DNA of 60,912 nt. It comes from Laspinema palackyanum D2a (GTDB lineage Bacteria; Cyanobacteriota; Cyanobacteriia; Cyanobacteriales; Laspinemataceae). Shown piece by piece: positions 43,218 to 51,450 of the stretch (within the stretch, counting starts at the first letter, position 1; every line of letters starts with the position of its first letter). The position numbers and the translations under genes are program-made. The notes beneath the pieces were generated by a model. The model saw only the letters and a program-made list of their open reading frames with translations. It was not told the origin of the DNA and searched no databases. The DNA is taken from positions 1-60,912 of the forward strand of contig JAMXFF010000023.1 in the NCBI GenBank assembly GCA_025370845.1. The letters run 5' to 3'.

Positions 43218-43607
43218 ATGGCCTTCTCCCTTGGCAAGCGTCTCAAGGCTACCCGCGAGTCCCTCGGGTTGACTCAGGAACAGGTGATCGAACAGCTAGA
43301 GATTCGCTATGGGGTGAGTCTCAGCCAACAAGCGATGTCCTCGATTGAAAATGGCAAGCGCAAGGTGGATGCGGAACGGGAATTACCGGCATTGGCGGCA
43401 GTGTATGGTCAGGCGATCGATTCATTCTACGATTCCTGGGCGTTGCCGGAGGGGGCGAAATCTCAGAAACGCGCGTTTGCTGCACCGGCTGTGCGATCGC
43501 CCCAGGATGTGAGAGCGATCGCCCCGGTGGATTTGGAGGCACTCACGAAACGAGATATGTTAGAACTGGCGGCTGAACTGATTTATAATGTTTTAGAAGA
43601 ACCTTAG
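43218..43607 (+). CDS. XRE-family transcriptional regulator (second paralogue)
   Basis: A 129-residue paralogue of the preceding gene. HTH: LKATRESLGLTQEQVIEQL and LSQQAMSSIENGKRKVDAER. The tail is longer and includes a HIP1-coded segment (VRSPQDVRAIAP) and an acidic C-terminal helix. The ATG at 43218 overlaps the conserved upstream motif. The pair arose by tandem duplication and may regulate each other. No partner gene of toxin-antitoxin type is evident beside them. Confidence 0.85.
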   Translation: MAFSLGKRLKATRESLGLTQEQVIEQLEIRYGVSLSQQAMSSIENGKRKVDAERELPALAAVYGQAIDSFYDSWALPEGAKSQKRAFAAPAVRSPQDVRAIAPVDLEALTKRDMLELAAELIYNVLEEP

Positions 43608-43854
43608 CCCATTTGATGAATTTATCTCATATTTTTCCATTTCCAATACAGGGGAGGAGTTGAAACGAGAGGTTGTAGAGTTTCCTGATTGTACTGGAGT
43701 TATGTTAAAATAAAGGTTTAGATTGATATCGGCCAGCAGTTGTGGGAAAGTTAAGTTTGTTAAAACCCGCCCTGGAGGAGTTTAATCGGTAGATGACTTT
43801 TAAACAGGCCGGAATAGACTGTTTAAATCGGTTTATAACTTAAGGAGAAAATTG

Positions 43855-44085
43855 ATGGGAATTGAACGGCGAATGTCTCGGGATATTTTTGCGATTACTG
43901 AGATTGTTGAACTGAAGCAGCCTTGTTTTACGAGTACGGGTGTGTTGTATCCGGGACTTTATCCGGTAGGACAATTACCAGATGTAGCGTTTGAAATGGG
44001 GTTGGTGGATAGAGTGTATCCGGAACGGGGAAAGGCGGGGAAGGAGGAACAGCAATCTCCGCCTGATGAGCCGGGGGGAGGTTAA
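43855..44085 (+). CDS. Small hypothetical protein
   Basis: A 76-residue protein with a good ribosome-binding site AAGGAG eight bases before the ATG at 43855. The middle (VLYPGLYPVGQLPDVAFEMG) is Pro/Gly/aromatic-rich and the C-terminus is charged, ending in PPDEPGGG. No family recognised. The clear start signal and isolated position favour a real gene. Confidence 0.6.
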   Translation: MGIERRMSRDIFAITEIVELKQPCFTSTGVLYPGLYPVGQLPDVAFEMGLVDRVYPERGKAGKEEQQSPPDEPGGG

Positions 44086-44116
44086 TGGGTTTTATTTGAT
44101 TTGGATAGATTTAGAC

Positions 44117-44254
44117 AGGAGGCAGAGCCTCCAATTGGGCATTCCTAGGCAGAGCCTAGGAACGAGGATTGGGGGTTTTTTTGGGGGGGTTTGGGAGGAG
44201 GCAGAGCCTCCAATTGGGCATTCCTAGGCAGAGCCTAGGAACGAGGATTGGGGG
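44117..44254. repeat. Two direct copies of a double-hairpin cyanobacterial repeat
   Basis: Copies at 44117-44175 and 44196-44254 are 59 bases each and essentially identical. Each contains two palindromes: GGAGGCAGAGCCTCC and CCTAGGCAGAGCCTAGG, followed by AACGAGGATTGGGGG. The 20-base G/T-rich spacer separates them. This unit is a common type of dispersed repeat in filamentous cyanobacteria and is not a CRISPR. Confidence 0.9.
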
Positions 44255-44283
44255 GGTGGATTGTTGTTTGAATTGGATGAACT

Positions 44284-45462
44284 ATGTCAATAAATCCTTA
44301 TGGTTGGATAGAAGAATCGCTCAGGACGATTCATCGGGCGAAGTGGTATCGTTCGGTGCAAGAAATCATGGGTCGTCCGGGTGCGGTGGTGCGGATAGAT
44401 GGGCAAGAGTTGATTAATTTTGCGAGTAATGATTATCTGGGTTTGGCGGGGGATAGTCGGGTGATTGCTGCTGCAATAGAAGCGACTCAATTGTATGGGA
44501 CGGGGGCGACGGGTTCGCGGTTGATTACGGGGCATCGTCCGATTCATCGGGAGTTGGAACGGGCGATCGCAGCGCTGAAACAAACCGAGGATGCCATTGT
44601 GTTTAGTTCCGGTTATTTAGCCAATTTAGGGGCAATTTCGGCTTTGGTGGGGAAGCGGGATTTAATTCTGTCGGACCAATACAATCATGCTAGTTTAAAA
44701 AATGGGGCAATTTTGAGCGGGGCAATGGTTTTAGAGTACGCACATGGCGATGTGGAGGGATTGAAATTTCTTTTAGAATCCTATCGAAATGCTTATCGGC
44801 GCTGCTTAATTTTGACCGATACGGTTTTTAGCATGGACGGGGATTTATGTCCTCTATCTAAAGTAGTAGAATTGGGTGAAACTTATGGCTGTATGCTGTT
44901 AGTAGATGAGGCGCATGGTACGGGGGTGTTTGGGGACCGGGGTGCGGGGGCGGTGGAATATTTGGGCTGTACGGGGCGGGGTTTGATTCAAATGGGAACC
45001 CTGAGTAAGGCGTTAGGGAGTTTGGGGGGATATGTGGCAGGAAGTGCCGCGTTAGTTGATTTTCTGCGAAATCGGGCAGGGAGTTGGATTTATACCACGG
45101 GACTTTCCCCGGCAGATACGGCAGCGGGGTTAGAGGCGATCGCTATTGTGAATCAGGAACCGCAACGACGGGCGAAATTGTGGCAAAATGTCAAGTACCT
45201 TAAACAGTTGCTGGTAGAGAGTGTACCCTCAGTGGCATCGCGGTTACTGCCCTCAGAGTCCCCGATTCTGTGTTTGCAAGTCCCTGATGCTCAAACGGTT
45301 TTAGCCGTGGGGGAGGGACTCAAAGCTGCCGGGATTTTAGTGGGTGCTGTCCGTCCCCCGACGGTCCCAACCAGTCGGATTCGGGTGACGGTGATGGCAA
45401 CTCACGAAAAGGCTCACTGTGAGCGACTTGTGGAAGGATTGCAGTCTCTCTTAAAATCCTGA
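44284..45462 (+). CDS. bioF: 8-amino-7-oxononanoate synthase
   Basis: A 392-residue PLP enzyme that condenses pimeloyl-ACP/CoA with L-alanine in biotin synthesis. The PLP lysine lies in [16 protein letters not shown] (Lys242). Other family segments are [54 protein letters not shown] and [18 protein letters not shown]. Related 2-amino-3-ketobutyrate CoA ligases share the fold, but the sequence reads as BioF. Other biotin genes are not in the window. Its TGA overlaps the ATG of the TPR gene by one base, so the two are probably co-translated. Confidence 0.92.
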   Translation: MSINPYGWIEESLRTIHRAKWYRSVQEIMGRPGAVVRIDGQELINFASNDYLGLAGDSRVIAAAIEATQLYGTGATGSRLITGHRPIHRELERAIAALKQTEDAIVFSSGYLANLGAISALVGKRDLILSDQYNHASLKNGAILSGAMVLEYAHGDVEGLKFLLESYRNAYRRCLILTDTVFSMDGDLCPLSKVVELGETYGCMLLVDEAHGTGVFGDRGAGAVEYLGCTGRGLIQMGTLSKALGSLGGYVAGSAALVDFLRNRAGSWIYTTGLSPADTAAGLEAIAIVNQEPQRRAKLWQNVKYLKQLLVESVPSVASRLLPSESPILCLQVPDAQTVLAVGEGLKAAGILVGAVRPPTVPTSRIRVTVMATHEKAHCERLVEGLQSLLKS

Positions 45463-46550
45463 TGAACCGAACGCTAAATGCTGTTTTTCCTGCTTTAGGA
45501 CTGACGATCGCCTTGATGGGAGGTCCGGGACTCTTGCCGATCTTAGCTGTCCCGGAGGCAGTTGCCCAAACTCGCCCTCAAGACTTCCTGACGGAAGGGG
45601 TGCAGAAGTTGGAGGCGGAAGACTACGAGGGGGCGATCGCGGATTTGACCCGGGCGATCGAGTTAGATCCAAAGTTAGTGGATGCTTATACAGCCCGAGG
45701 GATTGCCCGTCACCGGAATGAGGATTACGTTGGTGCGGTGGAAGATTTTACACAAGTGCTGGAAATCCAGCCCGAAAATAGTCAAGTTTATGGGTTACGC
45801 GCTTTAGATTATTTATACTTAAGAGAGTATCAGGCGGCGATCGCAGACTTTAATCGGGTGATTGACGAAAATCCCCGGGATGCCGATGCCTATATGCTTC
45901 GGGCAGAGGCACAGACAGAACTAGGGGAGTTTCAGCGAGCAATTCGAGACTATAACCGGGCGATCGAACTCTCACCGGATAACCCCACATTTTATAGAAG
46001 ACGGGGGCAAAGTCGCGCCCGGAGTGGGGATTATCCTGGAAGTATCGAAGATTTTAATCGTGTCATTGCACTCGATGCCAATGATGCCCTTGCTTATGTG
46101 TTTCGGGGAAATGCTTATGACGATCGCGGGGAGAGTGAAGCAGCACTTGCCGATTACCAGAAAGCCTTGGAACTGGACCCGACTTTAGCGCAAGCCTATT
46201 ATAATCGGGGAATTACTCGGCGACGGTTGGAAGATTATCGCGGGGCGATCGCGGATTATACGAAGGCGATCGAGATCAATCGGACTGATGCAAATTCCTA
46301 CTTAAATCGGGGGGTTGCTTATGCGTTATTGGAAGAATTCCCCGATGCGATCGCTGACTATACCCAAGCCATTCGGTTTAATCCCAACTTAGGAGAAGCC
46401 TATTATAATCGAGGGCTGACTTACCAACGGATGGGGGACGCACAATCAGCCCGGGCGGATTTTCGACAAGCCGCGCAACTCTATCAACGACAAGGATTGA
46501 CGGCAAAATATCAAGATGCGATCAAGGCAATTGAAAATCTCAATCGGTAA
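45462..46550 (+). CDS. Exported TPR-repeat protein
   Basis: A 362-residue protein. Residues 1-35 are a signal peptide ending near PEAVAQT. From about residue 45 to 355 it consists of about nine tetratricopeptide repeats, each with a pattern such as YEGAIADLTRAIELDPKLVD or YRGAIADYTKAIEINRTDA. TPR arrays mediate protein-protein contacts; export suggests assembly or stabilisation of an envelope or photosynthetic complex. The partner is unknown. The start overlaps the bioF stop (TGATG). Confidence 0.9.
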   Translation: MNRTLNAVFPALGLTIALMGGPGLLPILAVPEAVAQTRPQDFLTEGVQKLEAEDYEGAIADLTRAIELDPKLVDAYTARGIARHRNEDYVGAVEDFTQVLEIQPENSQVYGLRALDYLYLREYQAAIADFNRVIDENPRDADAYMLRAEAQTELGEFQRAIRDYNRAIELSPDNPTFYRRRGQSRARSGDYPGSIEDFNRVIALDANDALAYVFRGNAYDDRGESEAALADYQKALELDPTLAQAYYNRGITRRRLEDYRGAIADYTKAIEINRTDANSYLNRGVAYALLEEFPDAIADYTQAIRFNPNLGEAYYNRGLTYQRMGDAQSARADFRQAAQLYQRQGLTAKYQDAIKAIENLNR

Positions 46551-46691
46551 TTGAGCCTCCCCCAAAAAATGGGCAAACCCATAAGTAATTGCACGGAAAA
46601 CAGGGGTAGATTTACCCAAAAACATGGGGCAAGGATAGGTGCATCTCTATTCCAGGGTAAACTATAAAAGGTCAAACTAGGGGCAAAAGCA

Positions 46692-47561
46692 ATGAAGGGA
46701 ATCGGTGCGGTAATGGAACAGCCGCCTAGTCCGAATCGGCTGGGCGATCGCATTGGCAAAGTGTTGATTATCGCGTACAAAGAATCGACGGATTTGCTAG
46801 AGAAGACGTTGCGTGAGGAAGGGTTAACGGCGGAAGTCGTGCGACAGGAAGAAAATCCAGCGATGCAGGACTTTTCCCCCAGTTATCGCTGTCTGCTCAA
46901 CCATCGTTCAGCCTGGGAAAAAGCGTTGAATGAACCGCAACCCACCTTAATTGTAGAAGCAGATTTTGTGCCGGTGCGGGGATTTGGACAACTGCCGTTA
47001 TCTTATCCCGGCGATCGCACCGAGGCGCTAGGAATTGCGTGGCTTTATACCTGTGCGCCCCAAATTTATAGCGTTTCTCAAGACGGCTATGCCCAGGGAT
47101 TTTCTACCGCAATGGTCGCTTATATTATCACGAATCATAGCGCTAAGTATTTAATACAACTGGCGGAGCGAATCAAAAATGAAATTGGGCCGAAAAATTA
47201 CTCCGCTTGGGATTCAGAAATTGATGTTTTTCTGCGCCAACACAAATTTAAAAATTACGTTCCGTTTCGTAACTATGGAGAACATGGGGGCCGTCCTAAT
47301 CCCGAACATAGTAAACATCAACTCAGTTGCAGCCATCGTGCAGATGTTCTCTATGGAAAACTGGCTTTTTTACCCCTGTATGCCTGCGAAGCTCGGGAGG
47401 GGACTGTTAAATTGTTGGAAGTCCGACTCAAAGCTCGGATCAAAGGCATCGGGCGTTTGGTAATGGGACGATATATCCGATTGGCGATCCTAAAAAGGTC
47501 GAGTGTTCCAGGCAGACTCCTGAGTTTTGCCCTTCGCAGACACTTGACCCTGAGACTATAG
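46692..47561 (+). CDS. GT25-like glycosyltransferase
   Basis: A 289-residue protein. NHRSAWEKAL followed by LIVEADFVPVRGFGQLP matches the core of LPS-type glycosyltransferase family 25, with an acidic triad (EAD) for metal/nucleotide-sugar binding. A downstream AWDSEIDVFLRQH segment and a basic C-terminal tail follow. Such enzymes add hexoses to lipopolysaccharide or glycans. The ATG at 46692 is used; another at 46713 is possible. Family assignment is by motif. Confidence 0.6.
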   Translation: MKGIGAVMEQPPSPNRLGDRIGKVLIIAYKESTDLLEKTLREEGLTAEVVRQEENPAMQDFSPSYRCLLNHRSAWEKALNEPQPTLIVEADFVPVRGFGQLPLSYPGDRTEALGIAWLYTCAPQIYSVSQDGYAQGFSTAMVAYIITNHSAKYLIQLAERIKNEIGPKNYSAWDSEIDVFLRQHKFKNYVPFRNYGEHGGRPNPEHSKHQLSCSHRADVLYGKLAFLPLYACEAREGTVKLLEVRLKARIKGIGRLVMGRYIRLAILKRSSVPGRLLSFALRRHLTLRL

Positions 47562-47657
47562 GGGGAATGGGTTAGAGTGCCGGTAAAGTATGAGCTAACC
47601 GGGACAAGAAACGGGGTCTCTCCGTCCAGATGGGTGGCGAAGAAAGCCCAAATTTTG

Positions 47658-47693
47658 TACAAAAACCGGGTTTGTCACCTTTACTGTACCCCT
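47658..47693. repeat. Copy of a dispersed CCGGGTTT-centred repeat
   Basis: GTACAAAAACCGGGTTTGTC followed by ACC...TGTACCC has the same layout as 31118-31153, with an AACCGGGTTT/AACCCGGTTT core between GTA/GTAC-type ends. It lies between the GT25-like and SLH genes. Probably a degenerate dispersed repeat. Confidence 0.45.
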
Positions 47694-47814
47694 GGACTAG
47701 AGCAACCGTCAGAAACCCGGAGGATTCTCCCCCCTCAACCCGTGGCGATCGCCCCCCTTCAATTTTTGGAAACTACGTTAGGGTAAAAATAGCGTATATT
47801 TTTTCTCCTATTGA

Positions 47815-49176
47815 ATGGTGATGTTGTTAAAACCTGTATCGGTATCCCTGAGTGCGATCGCCCTAGTAATCGGATTGAGTGCCTGTGCCAACAGTCCGAA
47901 TAGCCAAACCTTAGAACGAACTTTTGCGGCAGATCCGCTGCTGGAAGAGAATGAGGGAACTCCAGTGCCACCACCTCCGCCTCCGGATCCCGCCTTGGCG
48001 CCCGTGGAAGGCTCCTCTGAACTTCCCCAGGATTTCCCGGAAACCATTCCTCCTTATCCCAATGCGGAATTTATCCGGACGATCGCCCCGAATGAGACTC
48101 CTGAATCCACAAAAGCGGATGCGGGAGTGGTCACCCTCTGGCAAACTTCAGATACTGCCGAACAAGTGCGGAACTTTTATCAACAACAGTTTAATCAGCC
48201 GAATTGGGAAATCGTCCCCCAAGCGAATCAAGCCGGATCCCAGCCGAATTTGATAGCGCGTCACAACTTGGATTTGCTGGTGAATATTGACGTCGAACCG
48301 CAAATCGGGATGGGGGAAAATTCTCCAGAGCGGGTGGAATTTCTGATTAGTTATGTTCGCGCTAATCCGGCTGAAACCACAGGAACAACCCCCGGAGCTC
48401 CACCCCCCAACACGATCGCCATTGAAGCAGCAACTCCGGTTTCTCAAGCGACTCCGGAACCCTCGGCAACACCCGCCACCCCCACTACACTAGAACAGGT
48501 TCCGGAACAGTTGCGACCCTATCTGCGCGACTTAGAAAAAATGGGCATTGCGATCGCCCAATCCTCCGGGAATACCAGCGCTAATGCCACAGAATCTCCG
48601 GTCAATCTCAACCAAGGAATTACTCGAAAGCAATTTGCGCGATGGTTGTTAGAAGTCAATAATAAAATCTATGCCAATCAACCGGGAAAACAGGTGCGAT
48701 TGACACCGACTACCGCTAACCCAGCCTTTTCCGACGTGAGCACAACCCATCCCGATTTCCCCGTGATTCAAGGATTAGCGGAAGCGGGGATTATTCCCAG
48801 TGCATTGAGTGGGGATAGTAGCGCCACTACATTTCGTCCCGATGCCATTATCACCCGAGAACAATTGTTGTTGTGGAAAGTACCCTTAGATCTCCGCAGC
48901 AATTTACCCAGCGCAACCGTTGATGGGATTAAGGAAAGCTGGGGGTTCCAAGATGCGGGTAAAATTGACCCGAATGCGTTGCGCGCAGTATATGCCGATT
49001 TTCAGAATGGGGAACGGTCGAATATTCGCCGTGCTTTTGGTTATACTACCTTATTTCAACCCAAAAAAGAGGTAACGCGGGCTGAAGCGGCTGCTGCCTT
49101 GTGGTTTTTTGGGCGACAAGGGGAAGGACTAACGGTTCCCGATGCAATGGCGAATCCCAGTCCCGTGACACCGTAA
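47815..49176 (+). CDS. SLH-domain lipoprotein
   Basis: A 453-residue protein. The N-terminus is a lipoprotein signal (AIALVIGLSAC, cysteine ~24). Residues about 75-190 contain IPPYPNAEFIRTI and SDTAEQVRNFYQQQFNQPNW, a module often seen in cyanobacterial surface lipoproteins. A Pro/Thr linker follows. Residues about 255-440 include SLH-like segments (LNQGITRKQFARWLLEVN, FRPDAIITREQLLLW). It is probably anchored in the outer membrane or periplasm and contacts wall polymers. ATG at 47815, with a second in-frame ATG at 47821. Confidence 0.85.
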   Translation: MVMLLKPVSVSLSAIALVIGLSACANSPNSQTLERTFAADPLLEENEGTPVPPPPPPDPALAPVEGSSELPQDFPETIPPYPNAEFIRTIAPNETPESTKADAGVVTLWQTSDTAEQVRNFYQQQFNQPNWEIVPQANQAGSQPNLIARHNLDLLVNIDVEPQIGMGENSPERVEFLISYVRANPAETTGTTPGAPPPNTIAIEAATPVSQATPEPSATPATPTTLEQVPEQLRPYLRDLEKMGIAIAQSSGNTSANATESPVNLNQGITRKQFARWLLEVNNKIYANQPGKQVRLTPTTANPAFSDVSTTHPDFPVIQGLAEAGIIPSALSGDSSATTFRPDAIITREQLLLWKVPLDLRSNLPSATVDGIKESWGFQDAGKIDPNALRAVYADFQNGERSNIRRAFGYTTLFQPKKEVTRAEAAAALWFFGRQGEGLTVPDAMANPSPVTP

Positions 49177-49223
49177 AGGCGCTAGAGGAGTGCATCTGCG
49201 GTCCTCTCAAAACGCCCGGACCG

Positions 49224-49871
49224 ATGAAATTGAGGGTGGATAGTCCCCTTCTCCCTGAGATAGATACCGGGTTAAGATTTAGGACAAAAGTGAGTCAACG
49301 TTTATCAGTGGGTCAAAAATTTTTGAGGTTATTCCTCACTACGGTACTGGTGATGCTCGTGGGATGGATTCCCGTGCAAATTGCGATCGCCCGCCTGTTC
49401 GTCCCGCTTCCTCAAGCGATCGTGGTTTTAGAAGGAAATCCCCACCGGATGACCTTTGCGGCCCAGTTTTGGCAGCAGCAACCCCAGTTGGATATCTGGC
49501 TGTCGGGAGTTGGGGTGGATAATCCGGGCTATCGTCAGATTTTCCAGAACGCAGGAGTCCCGGAAACGCAACTCTATTTTGAAGTGCGATCAACGGATAC
49601 GGTGAAAAATTTTACCGATATGCGTGAGGAGTTGGTTGCCCGGGGTCTACGCCATGTGTATTTAATCACGTCAGATTATCATATTCGTCGCTCCTGGGCG
49701 ATCGCCTTTTTCGTGTTTGGCAGTCGCGGGATGATCATCACCCCGATAGCCGTACCTTCTGCAGGGTTTACCCCGGAGTCCCCCCGGCGAGTTATTCGCG
49801 ACTGCTTGCGTTCCATTCTGTGGATCTTTACCGGGTATTCTGGGGCGGACCTCAATCCCAATTTGCCCTAA
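49224..49871 (+). CDS. YdcF/ElyC-type (DUF218) membrane protein
   Basis: A 215-residue protein with one hydrophobic segment (FLRLFLTTVLVMLVGWIPVQ) followed by a DUF218 domain: QAIVVLEGNPHRMTFAAQFW, ELVARGLRHVYLITSDYHIRRSW and a C-terminal basic helix. The family includes SanA/ElyC, linked to envelope and peptidoglycan homeostasis. Upstream in-frame codons reach a GTG at 49101 inside the preceding gene, so the ATG at 49224, which clears that gene, is chosen. Confidence 0.85.
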   Translation: MKLRVDSPLLPEIDTGLRFRTKVSQRLSVGQKFLRLFLTTVLVMLVGWIPVQIAIARLFVPLPQAIVVLEGNPHRMTFAAQFWQQQPQLDIWLSGVGVDNPGYRQIFQNAGVPETQLYFEVRSTDTVKNFTDMREELVARGLRHVYLITSDYHIRRSWAIAFFVFGSRGMIITPIAVPSAGFTPESPRRVIRDCLRSILWIFTGYSGADLNPNLP

Positions 49872-49949
49872 GTTTTCGGGAAACACACTTGAGGAGTGAG
49901 TGAGCAGGAACTGTCGGAAAATAGCAGAAGAAATCCCAGGTAAATAATC

Positions 49950-50993
49950 ATGTCAGTGTTAGAGTACGATCGCTTATTTGAGACGATTGAAACCTTAGTG
50001 TTCCATCATTCGCCCAGTGGGGATGAGGGGGAAATCGATCGCTGGTTATTGAATCGATTTCAGGAGATTGGGGTGGAGGTATGGCAGGATGCGGCAGGAA
50101 ATGTGATTGCCAAAACTCCGGGACGCCCGGGGGGGAAGTCCCTGGCAATTACGGGACATAAGGATGAAATTGGGGCAATCGTCAAAACCATTGAACCCAC
50201 GGGACTTGTGCAAGTCCGCAAATTGGGCGGTTCGTTCCCTTGGATTTATGGGGAGGGGGTGGTGGATTTTTTAGGCGATCGCCAGGTTGTCAGTGGCATC
50301 CTCAGTTTTGGGTCCCGTCACATCTCCCACGAATCCCCACAGCAAGCATTTCAGAAAGATAAACCCCTGAATTGGGAAGATGTCTGGGTGGAAACCAAAT
50401 GCACCCCGGAGGCATTAGCCGAGGCAGGGGTGCGTCCCGGTACGCGCATGGTGGTGGGCAAACATCGCAAAAAACCCTTGCGGATGGGGGATTATATCGC
50501 CAGTTACACCCTGGACAATAAAGCATCGGTGGCGATTCTGTTAGCTTTAGCGGAAACAGTGAAGAATCCCCCAGGGGATATTTATTGGGTGGCATCAGCG
50601 AAGGAAGAAGTCGGGGCAGTGGGGGCTTTGTATTTTACCAACCGCCAACAGTTGGATGCTTTAATTGCTTTAGAAATTTGTCCCGTGGCCCCGGAATATC
50701 CGATCGCCGAGGGGGAGGTGCCCGTGTTGCTGTCTCAGGATGGGTATGGGATTTATGATGAAGGATTGAATCGGGAGATTCGGCAGGCAGCAGAACAAGG
50801 GGCAGTCGCCTTGCAACTAGCAACCATTAGCGGATTTGGCAGTGATGCCTCCATCGCCATGAAATTCGGTCATGTCGCCCGGGCTGCCTGTTTGGGCTTT
50901 CCCACCCAGAATACCCACGGCTATGAAATTGCTCATCTCGGGGCGATCGCCAACTGCATTCGCATTCTCCAACGGTACTGCCTCCAAGAATAA
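49950..50993 (+). CDS. M42-family aminopeptidase
   Basis: A 347-residue metallopeptidase. Metal-binding segments of the M42 fold: GHKDEIGAIVKTIEPTG (His, Asp), YTLDNKASVAILLAL (Asp), SAKEEVGAVGALYF (Glu pair) and a C-terminal NTHGYEIAHLG (His). The fourth position carries Glu (ALEICPVAPEYP) where many relatives have Asp. Such enzymes are large oligomeric aminopeptidases that trim peptides in the cytosol. No signal peptide. ATG at 49950, with weak upstream AGG. The tRNA-Glu promoter follows 170 bases after the stop. Confidence 0.87.
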   Translation: MSVLEYDRLFETIETLVFHHSPSGDEGEIDRWLLNRFQEIGVEVWQDAAGNVIAKTPGRPGGKSLAITGHKDEIGAIVKTIEPTGLVQVRKLGGSFPWIYGEGVVDFLGDRQVVSGILSFGSRHISHESPQQAFQKDKPLNWEDVWVETKCTPEALAEAGVRPGTRMVVGKHRKKPLRMGDYIASYTLDNKASVAILLALAETVKNPPGDIYWVASAKEEVGAVGALYFTNRQQLDALIALEICPVAPEYPIAEGEVPVLLSQDGYGIYDEGLNREIRQAAEQGAVALQLATISGFGSDASIAMKFGHVARAACLGFPTQNTHGYEIAHLGAIANCIRILQRYCLQE

Positions 50994-51164
50994 CCCCAAT
51001 TAGGATGCTTAGGGATTGGAGATTCATCAGGTCCCATCCCGTGATTTAGTCCCCGTGATGGCCGAATCGGGGCTAAATCAAAAATAATCAAGCGCTCAAA
51101 GTATTGTTCTGTAAGCATTTCAAGCAAAATGCTGAAAATCTCTAAATTTTTTTTGAAAAAGGGG

Positions 51165-51193
51165 TTGACAATACTAGGCGACCTGGTTAATAT
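51165..51193 (+). promoter_or_regulatory. Promoter of tRNA-Glu
   Basis: A consensus -35 TTGACA (51165-51170) and -10 TAATAT (51188-51193) lie 17 bases apart, about 64 bases before the tRNA. Transcription would start near 51200, giving a ~57-base leader. Confidence 0.8.
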
Positions 51194-51256
51194 ATAAAAG
51201 GTGCTGAGGGCAAGCGAAAAAACGCCAAGACGACCTCAATAAAGCACGAAACACCT

Positions 51257-51329
51257 GCCCCCATCGTCTAGAGGCCTAGGACACCTCCCTTTCACGGAGG
51301 CGACGGGGATTCGAATTCCCCTGGGGGTA
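51257..51329 (+). tRNA. tRNA-Glu (TTC)
   Basis: A 73-base cloverleaf. Acceptor GCCCCCA (51257-51263) pairs with TGGGGGT (51322-51328), discriminator A at 51329. The anticodon stem CCTCC/GGAGG encloses CTTTCAC, with anticodon TTC at 51291-51293. The T-loop is TTCGAAT. CCA is not encoded. tRNA-Glu supplies both translation and, in cyanobacteria, glutamyl-tRNA for tetrapyrrole synthesis. Own promoter upstream and terminator downstream. Confidence 0.97.
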
Positions 51330-51360
51330 TTATACCGCAGTGCGGCAGGATTCATAAAAA

Positions 51361-51388
51361 AGGCAGCTCAAAATGAGCTGTCTTTTTT
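51361..51388 (+). terminator. Terminator after tRNA-Glu
   Basis: AGGCAGCTCA / TGAGCTGTCT (51361-51370 with 51374-51383) with a three-base loop, one G-T wobble and six T to 51388. It ends transcription about 60 bases after the tRNA. Confidence 0.85.
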
Positions 51389-51450
51389 AATGCAATGAGG
51401 TTAAGTCCCCTGATTGAACCCTGGGGGAAAATCAGCCGTAATCCCAGGGA

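Noticed and set aside
44117-44254. Two-copy repeat considered as a minimal CRISPR
   Set aside because: Units are 59 bases with internal palindromes and a low-complexity 20-base spacer; no cas genes.
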